Below, in pieces: positions 36,425-46,409 of a DNA stretch of 64,000 bases. Source of the stretch: Rhyzopertha dominica (lineage: Eukaryota > Arthropoda > Insecta > Coleoptera > Bostrichidae); contig QCXZ01000001.1 in NCBI GenBank assembly GCA_025024175.1, positions 11,098,001 to 11,162,000 of the forward strand, read 5' to 3'. The notes beneath the pieces were generated by a model. It saw only the letters and a list, made by a program, of their open reading frames with translations. It ran no database searches and was not told where the DNA came from. Position 1 is the stretch's first letter. Each line of letters starts with the position of its first letter. A program made the position numbers and the translations under genes.

Positions 36425-39335
36425 AAGTACATTAACTATATCATTTAATGCAACTTGACTCATGCAGTACGTGCAGGCGTTTTGCATTACTTTGTCTTGC
36501 TATAACTTCTTTCACGCTTTGTGCCATGGACACTGAATGTTGTTGCATTAGATTATAAAACGCTCATAAAAACATTTTACTTTTGTGTTCTTTACAGTCC
36601 TTAATTTATTTTTGGTTTAAGTTGAGTAACACCTTTGGCAAAATCTAATAATTTTGTAAACACTTAACCAAATATTTCTATACTATAACCATTTCTTTAC
36701 AAGCGTTGAATTAGATTATAAACCTTACTTTGCTGTAAACCTTCGCCTGTAATGCGTATAAGAAATAATCTGATAAGAAAACATTGACGTATGCTATCAT
36801 AATCATACATATTTACTGGCTAAAGTGTTTTAAAGTAAATAATGTCAGGTAAGTAAGTAAAACCCTCAGGTAAGGCTGCTGGCAAAATTAATTTTATTTC
36901 GGTAACTAACCCTCTGTTGANATGCAACTTTTCAGTTCTGTTATATGGTTTTTGAATCCTCAAGACCCGTATCAAAAATAATGATCAATCCCAAGACGTT
37001 ACAATTGTCATCATTAACGGGTGCTTTTTTTAGTTAGTCCATGAATATGATAGCTGATCTGTCTCTAAGCCTGTATGTCCCATTAAAAGAAAATGACTGA
37101 ACTGTCTTCTGGTAAGGATATTGTTTTGTAAAATATAAAACTGTTTAGACCGTGATATTACGGTTTCGGGAGAGGCATCAGTTGCCGATCTATTAAATCC
37201 AAGTTTTTATGTCAGAATATAATACATAGACTAGATATTGCTTTCCTTGTAAATTTCGATAAGCAAGGAGTAGCCGCCATTACTTTGTAACTCCATGGAG
37301 ATGTCGTATTAAGACTTACAAATAGAACGATACCTATAAGTATTGCAGCTCAAGAAGTCAAATAACAAATGTGTGATCGACATACGTATACAATACTTTG
37401 ATTTCAACTGAAAAGTATTAATTACATTTCCAAACTTCCCATAAATAAATAGCTACCACCACTAAAGGTGAACGAACTGCACAACTAGAGATGTTATCTC
37501 CCGAAAGTATGCTAAACGTTTGTGAACGCACAAAACAGCGACAATCATCTATAAAATATTTAAACAACTTGATTTGCCGTTTGAGCATGAACATGTATTT
37601 ATCGACACTAGTTTGTTTGGCGTTTAGTGGACTTGTATTTTAGTCTCGCTTACTACGCTCGCTCAGTTCAGCTATACGCTGCGCGTCCGGTAATTTTTAG
37701 GTTCTTACATAAATAGCTAAGTATAAAAAAAGACGCATGGAAATCACTACGTACCTATTGCTACTGCAGTACCGTAGTATAATGTTTTGTTGTCGTATTT
37801 GTGATAAGGTATATGATTCGATGTGGTTTGCCTCTTAGTCTTATGATAATACTGTGTAATACAAAATACACATTATATAAACATGAATTTGCATACCTTT
37901 TATTATAGCTAAAGTAATTAACTCCTTCGCATTTCTGCATCAGATTGTGTTTCATTTATTATTTATTTAAACATGTAGAACGTGTGATAGCTTTTTGATC
38001 TAAAAAATCAGCCTGTTTTATAACCGGAAGTCGGTCGTCTTGAAAAATATCTTCATTTACGTTACGTTTCAGAACTTGCAAAGCACTTTTTTCTGAAGCA
38101 TTTTTCTGTATGGTCAAAGATATTTTGAAAGCACAAAATACATACTTAATATTAAGATAATATTAAGATGCTGCTGACTCTAGCCATCTCGTCATACAAT
38201 CACCTTTTTGCTGCTTTATGTTGCAATAATCATGAACCCACTTGACTTCTCACGTGGTTGAGCTAGAAATATACTTTCACCAATAATCAGACATACAGAG
38301 CACATAAGGAACCAGGTAATATAAAACACAAAACAAAATTTTATTTCCTGCTAGTTAAAAGGCGAGTATTTCAATTCTTCGCGCAAGTTCAGTATAAAGT
38401 GGGATTAATAGGAATCGTGCATGTACATAATCTGACACCCAACTAATGGTTCTTCATTAATTATTTCTTAATTACCATGAGCACATTAAGTAAACCTTAA
38501 TAACGATGCATTTTACATGCTTATGAGTAATCAATTTTTACTCGAGTGGTAATTTGTGGGAAAGAAGCTCTTTAGCAATGATGTAGCGCGAAACCCAACG
38601 TTGCCTCTCTTGCACTAAGGCGAGCGCCTTTCTCATTTGCTGAATATTTACACCTGAATCGCTCATGAATTCTTAACTACTCAGTTGTCACTCAGAGAGC
38701 TCGCAATAAACAGCTTTTAAATGCAGCATGACGATTTCATTTGACAAAATAATGGAGATGAATACCCATCAACGTCATGTCTTCGGAATATTTCCGGTTT
38801 CTTAAATTTATTATGCTATTCCATAGCGGCTCCTTATAAAAATGTTATGTTAAATGCAAGCAGACTATACATTATTTAGAAATCGAAGTGTTAAAGACTG
38901 ATAAAAAATAGAATGAATTGCAATTAAAAGGTTTCTTACCCCCGAGAATCCGTAAAAAAACTAATGGCAAGACTACTTTTGTCTTCACTAAAGCTTTACA
39001 GTGTTTGCTTTGCTCTGTACTGGTTGTGGTACTTTTAAAATGCTAGAAGGCAATATTTAAGAAATGGTTGATTGTAAAAAACTATATTTGGCTGATGTAA
39101 CAAGACATTGGAGGGCACTATAGTAACTTTATCAACCTATGCCCATTTTAGGGGTGGAGGTAACCCAAATGTTTAATAGAAAGTTACAATTTTGTTTTCT
39201 GAATTGAAATTTAAAAAAAAACTATTTTAATAAACAAAACATCATTTAACAAAGTGAAAAAATACCTTTATAACAAAGAAACATTATTTTATTTTAATAG
39301 GTGTTCAAGATGATGGCCGTTTTTCTCTTAACATT
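36425..39335. other. No gene recognised
   Basis: AT-rich sequence with no element or gene I can name. ORFs are short on both strands. The segment has ordinary insect intergenic character. Confidence 0.5.
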
Positions 39336-39339
39336 TATT

Positions 39340-39830
39340 AACCTTGTCCTGGTATGAATTTCAAATTCCTTACAGCAGCTGGGGTGATTTCCTGAATTCC
39401 ACGTCTTTGACAAAACCCCAAACGTCATGCTTCTTCCTACATCTCATCGAAAAAGGTAGGTGCATTTCAAAATTAATGCGATGACGAACCGTCTCACTCA
39501 ACTGGGGCTCAGGAATATTTGACATAATTATTGGTAAGTTATGTATTTCTAAGAAACTTGCAATATCGCCGTCCATAAAAAATGAGGTGCAATAATAACA
39601 TCGCCCAATATTCCACTCTCAGTATTCACTGACCCAAGGCTGCTGTTGAATGACTGTTTGCATCCAGTGTTGATGTAAGTTTCTTCTTTACTTGCAATAT
39701 GTGGATCAAAATTACCCAGTGTAACGACTGCCAATTTATAACCTTTTGGACGCTACGTGGAATTTTCGGGGTAAGTAGGGGAATGTTAAAAAGTAAAAGT
39801 ATTGCGGTAATCTTTTTAACATTCTCCAAG
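39340..39830 (-). pseudogene. Tc1/mariner-type transposase remnant (Tc3-like insect group)
   Basis: Minus-strand reading, in several frames: SVNTESGILGDVIIAPHF near 39590-39640 corresponds to the VNVWAGILGDxLIGPxF block. Next DGDIASFLEIHNLPIIMSNI near 39510-39570 corresponds to YLxFLxxxLPxLLxDV, then in another frame stop-DGSSSH and FFDEM near 39440-39490 (the QQDGAPPHF and FLDExF blocks). A deletion then joins to RGIQEITPAAVRN near 39375-39400, the C-terminal ITPExLRxV region. The upstream part (39650-39830) probably holds the degraded middle of the gene. Related to the 29310-29790 remnant. Dead. Confidence 0.65.
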
Positions 39831-40422
39831 GATTAACAACTTGTTTACTTGGCCGTCGAACTAATTTATTTCCGAAAATTAAAATATACCACACAGCTAC
39901 TTTAACTTATAAAAAATCAACAGGACATTATATAACTATGTAAAATCATGCTGAATGTACAGGATGGGCAAAAAACACTAAAGTCACTTACATGAAGCAA
40001 AGGATTAGACGACCAGTTTAAGCAATCACCCCAGAATGCTGCTAAGAGTTCAAAATTCATTCCAGAATAGAATTAACTAAACGTTCAGAGTAAAATGGCC
40101 ATCATTTTTAACACAAATAATATGTCTACTGTTTTTTCAGTTTCTCGAAATTAACATACTGATGACTATGACATTATATTATGTTTTGTTAAATAATGTA
40201 GTTTTTTGGAGATCTGAAAGGCAAACCGCAGCTTTGCATTTAACGTTAAAAAATTACCCCTTGTCCCTAAAAGAAGAAGGGTTAAAATATTACGCATAAT
40301 GTCAAGTATTGTCTTCCAAAGTAGTGTTACTAGATATATCCATTTTGCCTTGTAGCGCTTTGTAAAAGACCATCCAGGATCCGCTGAACAAAATTCTTTT
40401 CACTTCCAACAGGTACCTAAAT

Positions 40423-40610
40423 GGTCTCCGCTAGAGACGGCTAGGCAACACTGCAGTGTGTCACCCACACGCATCTTTTCTCCCACAAGCATCACCTATC
40501 TTGGCATATATAGGGGAAATCATATCTGTGCCATATTGTTGCAATGGAACTATAACCTTGCTGATGAGGCTTAATAAGCTGAAACAGCTGTCCACGGTTG
40601 TTTTGATGCA
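40423..40610 (+). repeat. Repeat unit carrying the best hammerhead ribozyme candidate
   Basis: Starts with GGTCTCCGCTAGAGACGG at 40423-40440 (its complement occurs at 31555-31572), followed by TGTCACCCAC at 40458 and the hammerhead fold at 40553-40600. The order of shared blocks matches the decayed unit at 31540-31710. Ends are not defined. The unit lies in otherwise empty DNA. Confidence 0.5.
40553..40600 (+). ncRNA. Type I hammerhead ribozyme candidate
   Basis: CTGATGA at 40561-40567; stem II 40568-40572 with 40576-40580 (GGCTT/AAGCT, one G-T pair) and loop AAT; GAAA at 40581-40584; then ACAGCTGT at 40584-40591, a 4-bp self-complementary stem III without loop; cleavage position C40592. Stem I pairs 40553-40560 with 40593-40600 (TAACCTTG with CACGGTTG: 6 Watson-Crick pairs, one T-C mismatch, one G-T). 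All invariant core bases are present. A loopless stem III cannot close in one molecule, but the same arrangement is known in hammerheads of Penelope-like elements and retrozymes, which act as dimers. Core and stems are seen; self-cleavage is inferred. Confidence 0.7.
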
Positions 40611-40780
40611 GACAACGCAGCAAAACATTTGGTCGATTTTATTTGTATTGACGTGAACATGTCTTAGGTTAAACTTTGCCTATTGCCCGATCATTTTGTG
40701 GAAACTGGTGTGCCCCACCTACCAATAGTCTTACAAACTGCCACATGTTACGGTCGGTACGTACAGGAAAGGCCCAGCGA

Positions 40781-40807
40781 ATTATTATTATTATTATTAT
40801 TATTATT
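40781..40807. repeat. (ATT)n microsatellite
   Basis: Nine uninterrupted ATT units. No association with a gene is seen. Confidence 0.95.
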
Positions 40808-42879
40808 TGTTGTATTCATCTCAGATTCAAGTTAACCGCATCCTCTATCGCGCATTTAAGACAAACGTCAAACTTACGTATGTATTAAAGTTGCAGCGAC
40901 CTGGGACTTTTTTATTTACTTATTTATTTATTATTTTTATTAAACATAGTATAATCCTTCAGCTACTTGCAAAATATGGGTAAGAAGTCATAAACTATAA
41001 TATAGATATTTAAAACAACCGCCAAATCGTCATGGTTAGATTGATTAGCCTGTACCGTTAATGCATTCTCTACCACCGAATTCTGCAAGCCTTGATTCGT
41101 TCACGTCAACTACCTAGTTATGCCTTGGACTGGAATTCACGCTACTCTGCTGCTGCTGCTCAATTGTGTTCGAGTATGGCGTTCCAGAAATGCCATTTCA
41201 ACTGTTTGCGTGGTTGTAACAACACATAAAACTACTAAATTTTGTTTGCTATAGATGTTCTATTATGTTCTAGATATCTACGTAGTAAATGTTTTTTTTT
41301 CGTCGTCAAAATCCTAATCGTTGGCATTAACTAAGGCAAGTCCCTTGTAATATATTTTATGACTTACGTATTATGCAACGAAATTACAGATCATTAGTAA
41401 GTAGCGATTAGTAATATTGCGCCAAAATTTGAAACCTGAAAGTCCTTTCTTTATTGAGTCCTCTTTAGCAACAAAAAAAAACTTTGACATTGAGATGAAA
41501 ATACTGGTAATGTAATATAACATAATACAGAAATCTGTCCTCTATTGTCAAAAGTAAATCGCCTGTGTTTTATATTTGCCAGTGAATTTACCTACGTGAC
41601 TGTTATTCCACCCAGGGTGCAGAATATGTTGTATTAGCAAAAAGTTGTTTCAATTTGATTATTTTATGCCGCTCTAAATACTTACAATTTATGCATTCTT
41701 ATGATTCTTTATCCAGAAGTATGGAATGTAAACAAACGGGAGTTCGTTGGTATATAGAAACTGCGTTTTCTTAATTTTTTTCATAGACTTTATCATCCAG
41801 CATTCCTGAACAAATTACAACAAAGAAGAATAGGTGTGCGGACTAATTACTGAAATGATTTAATCATTGATTCATTACTGTAGCTCCCAACCCTCGCACA
41901 GTTCAGTAGTTCAGTTATGAACTTCTAGTAATTATTATTTGCTTGGAAAATGAAAAAAAAGGCAGAGACATTTAAAGCTTATATCATATATTTCATATAA
42001 AGATTATTTGATATAAGTATATTTATTGCAAAACAAGAATAAGTGTACGAATGTCTTCGTTACTGATGTGTTGATTTTTAAGGTCCACATTTCATGCAAT
42101 GAGAAAACTTCTGTTGAATAGGCGATATGCTATACGTAACTTACAGCACCTGACACCTTTGTTGAAAATCAAGGGACGGAACTTCGTGTTCTTGGAGCAT
42201 TAACATGGGCTAAGTGTAACGAAAAATCACTCATCTTTTACACCAAGCTATCGTATTCATCCGCTAATTATGGGTAATTACCTAGAGCTTATGGTGGGCC
42301 GTAGTTATAACAAATTACACTTAATGTTTAGCTGTATAGGTGAATTAACACGCCGGCCTGGCCGTAGGAATTACCAGGTGGTCCCAGCGGTGTGGGTATA
42401 TTGCTGAAGGTGAATTATCTGTTAAACTGCTATGTTAATTGATTTTAAGGTGTTTGCCTCCGGTATTCGTTCAACAGTTAGCTGCGAGCTATGCATCAAC
42501 GGCGTTCAGCGACATCATAAATATCTGTCTTCAGAGGTAGTTACATCTTAGGTATGCGTTCTGGACTATTCAAGTAAAAATCCTAAGTATTAAATGGCAG
42601 TATGTGACACGCGTGGCTATACTAAAGCCATTTCTTCCCTAAGGTAGTTTCGATCGTCTTGTTGCTCTAGTAAATTATTTAAAATACTCGATATACTAAT
42701 TGTCAGCAACACCTCTGTAGTTTCAAGTACTACTACACACCTTAGATTGGATTTATAAAAGCAAACCTACTTCTTATATTGTTACGTTATACGTGTTTGT
42801 AGAATGTAGGTACTAAAGTAATCTTGCTCTATTCTAGGAAATAAAAATAAAGTAATAAACAAAAGAAAATTTGGGTAAA
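40808..42879. other. No gene recognised
   Basis: A CTGCTGCTGCT run lies near 41149. A GC-richer patch at about 42340-42400 has no coding match. Nothing else is supported. Confidence 0.5.
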
Positions 42880-43870
42880 TTCTACCACTATTTTTGGCTG
42901 TTGTTGAACATATAAATCAAACACGATGTAATCTGCTGGCAATGTTTTCAAGCCTAAAATTGTGTAGATTAGTTGGTTTCCAAGTTCCTTTTAGCAAATT
43001 TTCTTACACTGAATTACCGTTGTCAATTGCAAAAATTTTTTACATAGGAGATGCTTCTGTTCCAGGGATTTACCTAAACCCTGTTAAAGAGAAGATATTT
43101 TTTCGGGATCTTAAGATTTTATGGCAAGTTTTGTGTTTAACATATAGGGTAAAAGAATAACGATAGTTACACAAGAAGTCTCCAGAAAGGTCCAACGTTG
43201 CTTGGTAGAAGCATTTTAATGCCATTATAAAATTAATTATTAAGCTTCATTCTTCCACGGTGTTGGTCCAGTCTATTCAACCTTGTTTCCACATCTTGAA
43301 TCAACGAGTATTTTGGTAATCCACATGTTTCTTGAAATTGACATAAACAGTCTTCTTATATTTAAATATGGAATCGTTTATAATTAGTTGTAACGTGTGA
43401 GCAGTGCATCCTAAGGACATAAAATTTCCAACACACATAGCCGAACTCATGCTTGTTGGATTGATTGTCTCTTACATCCATATAAGGCAGCATGTCGACA
43501 ATTATCAGGTCCATTATAGATTTGTGTATTCGCCTTGAAACAGGATTATCATCTGGTCAAAGTGAAGGTTTCTTGCGTTCCAATATATCTGGTAAAGTAT
43601 ATTGTGTAGCGACCTCGCACTTTTTACGCAGTCCTGAGGGTTTTCATATTTTCAATTTTGAGTTTCTTCACCTTTTATAAATACTGCTGGTGTACTTCTA
43701 AACGTTTTTGCCAATTATCACGGTGAATTTTCTGTAAATAGTATTTTTTTGTTAACGTTTGCCTTTTAAGCAAAGAACTACCCAATGATAGTATTTTATT
43801 GCATATTAGGCACTCAGCCTTGCTCTCATTTTTTTTAAATATTCAAGACATCTTTTAATTTTTGGAACTT
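42880..43870 (-). pseudogene. hAT transposase remnant with BED-type zinc finger
   Basis: From high coordinates on the minus strand: KIKRCLEYLKKM then AECLICNKILSLG near 43780-43870, the CxxC start of a BED zinc finger that binds the element ends. Next RIHKSIMDLIIVDMLPYMDV near 43480-43540, matching the hAT stretch ITKAIxxMIxxDLxPxSxVE. Then LGCTAHTLQLIINDSIF near 43370-43410, matching the GCxAHxLxLxIxDxL block, and YSLIQDVETRLNRL near 43270-43320, matching the DVxTRWNSTYxML block with R-L replacing RW. Frames change at least three times. The segment between the finger and the middle domain is too short, implying an internal deletion. 42894-43160 is open on the + strand, but only as a shadow. 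Confidence 0.75.
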
Positions 43871-43874
43871 TGTT

Positions 43875-44584
43875 GCATCTGAAAATAATAAGAGCATGCA
43901 GTAAAAAACAAAAATAACGGTAATGTTTGTATTTATTTAATAATTGATATAAAGGTTAACTTAGTTTCAAGTTAGATATTAAAAAAATTATAGCAGTCAG
44001 TTAAAATTAAAAGTTATTATTATATTAACAATTATTCTATTTATTCATCATTATCTTATTATACAAGTCTTTTTAGGTCCTAGTAAAGAAATTATTCCAA
44101 AAAATTTCATGGATCTATAGATTTTCAGCTACTTTGTTTCTTTTAGTAGTAAGGAAGCAACAAGGTTAGCAAAAAAAATTGCAAATATTTGATAATTACT
44201 GCAACTTAAAGTTTTAGGCCATTTAAATTAATAATGTCAATTTATAGAACAATCCCAAGTATTCCTCAAAATCTTGCAACTTGCACTGTTTTAATAGGAC
44301 AACCTACTATGGATTTCAGATGGATGAGACACGCACCCTTGACAAGTAGAGTCTTGTAAAAATACACACTAGCATAGTAACAATCTGTAGTGATACCCTG
44401 TATATAAATATTATCATATTCTTGTATATATATTTTTTATAGTTTTTGAACTGAAAGTAGTAAATAGTTTTCAAGTTAGAATCTCACGGGCTTCATAAGA
44501 AAAATTTTAAAAAGGTTTTAAAACAGATTTTGCACAAAATACTCGTAAACTAAATAACTAAAATTGCTGTGTTCTGTGTTCTCT
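43875..44584. other. No gene recognised
   Basis: Very AT-rich, with long A and T runs. No supported feature. Confidence 0.5.
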
Positions 44585-45041
44585 TAAATTGTACATGGCG
44601 TGTATCCGGGCTTATAGACCGTGGTCTGTTGAACCTTCCTCTTCTGCTTCCAAACGTTTAATTCTTAACTGAGGAGAACATTTTGAGTGGGTTGTCGTAA
44701 GCGTTTTGACCGACTCGGCTGCTGAACGACGACTGATGGCAAGACCGGTGACATATGCCAATTTATAGCCTGAACTGGAGTGGGGGGGGGCGAGGCGTGG
44801 TCCGATATGCAACGACCCACTGGTCTACAGCGGCCTCGCCCCCCTCTCCTGTTCAGGCTATAAATTGGCATATGTCACCGCTCTCGCCATCAGTCTTCAT
44901 TCAGCAGCCGTGGAAGTCACAACGCTTACGACAAACCACTAAAGGTGTTCTCCGCAGTTGAGAATGAGACGTCTGGAAGAAGAGGAGGATGATCCAACGG
45001 ACCATGGCCTATAAGCCCAGATACACGACATGTACATTTAA
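44585..45041. repeat. Fold-back element: 457-bp long inverted repeat
   Basis: Left arm 44585-44796 and right arm 44833-45041 are near-complementary over about 205 bp, around a 36-base centre. Shared blocks include GACATATGCCAATTTATAGC near 44751-44770 and its complement near 44859-44878, GTCGTAAGCG, GACTGATGGC and the ends TTAAATGTACATG-like. Divergence is roughly 15-20 per cent by eye. Open frames of 66-68 codons in it are consequences of the repeat and are not genes. It could be a fold-back (FB-like) transposon, or a hairpin locus whose transcript would form long double-stranded RNA. Confidence 0.9.
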
Positions 45042-45229
45042 AATTGTAGTGTGATGATTAAACATAACATACATTAGAGCATGCAGATTTTAAAAGCACC
45101 CTAATATTATATTCGTGTAATAACATAACGTTGGTATTGTTATAGTTAACAATTATAATTAATAACCGATTATTCAAACAATTTGCTAGTATAAAACAAC
45201 AGTCACATACAAAGGTATACTTACCTATA

Positions 45230-45990
45230 TTAAATCACTGCACACAATAATTCCAATCGTCGGTCGGTCGGATCGGACGTCGGAAATCGGACAAAATTCG
45301 ACTCCAGCAAAAACGTTCTACTGGATAATGGCCAAAGCCGATTATTTGCCGAATGTGCAATTTTTGACCGAATGTCGCCAGAGCCGAAGCCGATTATTTG
45401 GTTGGAATCATTGATTCGAATACGCTTATTATTATAGTCCTTCCGCATCATTGCCTTAACACATGCTGTGATTGCCACGACTTCAGCTTGAAAAATGGCT
45501 GCAATATTGCTCAGGTTTATATTTTCGTATTCCCGAATATTGTACACTCCCACCCCATCTTTTGTTTTTGAACTATCGGTGTACCATGTATCCACCGTTT
45601 TCGCTAGCATTCTGTTGTGATCTGTTTTTACTCCTTCAGTGAGAAGCAGCTTCTCTGAAGGATTTCTGAAAGTCAAACATCACGCTACTTCTGCCTGACC
45701 ACATGATCATCAAGCAGCTATCATTTAACGGGTGTAACTACATGATCCGCGATTTTCATCCTATGCCTGTGCTGCCATCAGTGCTTTTAATGTTACAACA
45801 ATGTGTAACCGAGGCAGACCCAGCAACATTTCCGTAGCTGCCGCAGACGTTGTACGCATCGCCACCATGATTACCAAGCATATTAACTGCATTTTTCAAA
45901 GGTATATCCTATCCCCATCTTTTCTTCTTCTGGGTGAATGCTATCACTGACGTGTTTATAGAATTGACTGCTAGTCCTTCCTCTTAACAC
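45230..45990 (-). pseudogene. LINE remnant with RNase H domain (I/R1-like)
   Basis: The minus-strand frame 45230-45676 (148 codons) carries the RNase H start: DTWYTDSSKTKDGVGVYNIR (the usual WYTDGSK has serine for glycine), then LSNIAAIFQAEVVAITACVK (the FQAEVxAI block with catalytic glutamate) and NNKRIRINDSNQ (the KxIxIxSDSQ block, where the expected SDSQ reads NDSN). Upstream on the same strand, near 45790-45870, VAMRTTSAAATEMLLGLPRL matches the stretch just before RNase H in LINEs of the I/R1 type (MRTTPTAAMExLLGLxPL). Stops lie between the two parts and the domain is cut short at 45230. RNase H would degrade the RNA strand of the RNA-DNA hybrid during retrotransposition. Inactive. Confidence 0.85.
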
Positions 45991-46093
45991 TATCTCTATA
46001 TGGTTTTTAGTGTCTTCGGTGGAAAAAATATATAAGTAACGCGTATTTTAGAAGCTAACTGAACACGAAGTTTCATTTTAAACGATCTAGTAT

Positions 46094-46095
<2 letters not shown>

Positions 46096-46156
<61 letters not shown>

Positions 46157-46405
46157 TCCCGTACAAGGTGAGATCCGAATAAACTATAGACAACCCGAGA
46201 TCCACCAGAAGCAATTAAAATATACAAGTATATTTAAATAAGATAAGCATTGTTAAGTCCCCTGAGTCCAAAAACCATGAGAGGGGAAAAGATTTTTGAT
46301 TTTGAGTTTTTGATAAAAGATAAGTAAGGTGGGATCCGCGAGATATACAGACAAGGCGAGATCCGAATTTGTATAACTTGATATCTAGCGGCCAACGCGA
46401 GATCC
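46096..46405 (+). repeat. (TA)n tract with adjoining GAGATCCGA repeat cluster
   Basis: A 58-bp (TA)n tract at 46096-46153, directly followed by GTTTCCCGTACAAGGTGAGA and CCGA. Further copies of CAAGGYGAGATCCGA-like units lie at about 46190, 46327, 46352 and 46391, all in the same direction with irregular spacing. The same arrangement occurs inverted at 52785-52919. This looks like an undefined repeat family in which the microsatellite is a fixed part. Confidence 0.7.
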
Positions 46406-46409
46406 AGCA

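Noticed and set aside
42894..43160. 88-codon + strand frame
   Set aside because: It is antisense to recognisable hAT transposase sequence and has no motif of its own.
44612..44961. Open frames of 66-68 codons on both strands with similar peptides
   Set aside because: They mirror each other because they lie in the two arms of the fold-back repeat.
45230..45676. Possible host RNase H gene
   Set aside because: The motif order FQAEVVAI with the upstream MRTTSAAATEMLLGLPRL segment is typical of LINE polyproteins, and stops interrupt the frame.
46096..46153. IYIYIYIY peptide in an apparent ORF
   Set aside because: It is the translation of the (TA)n tract.
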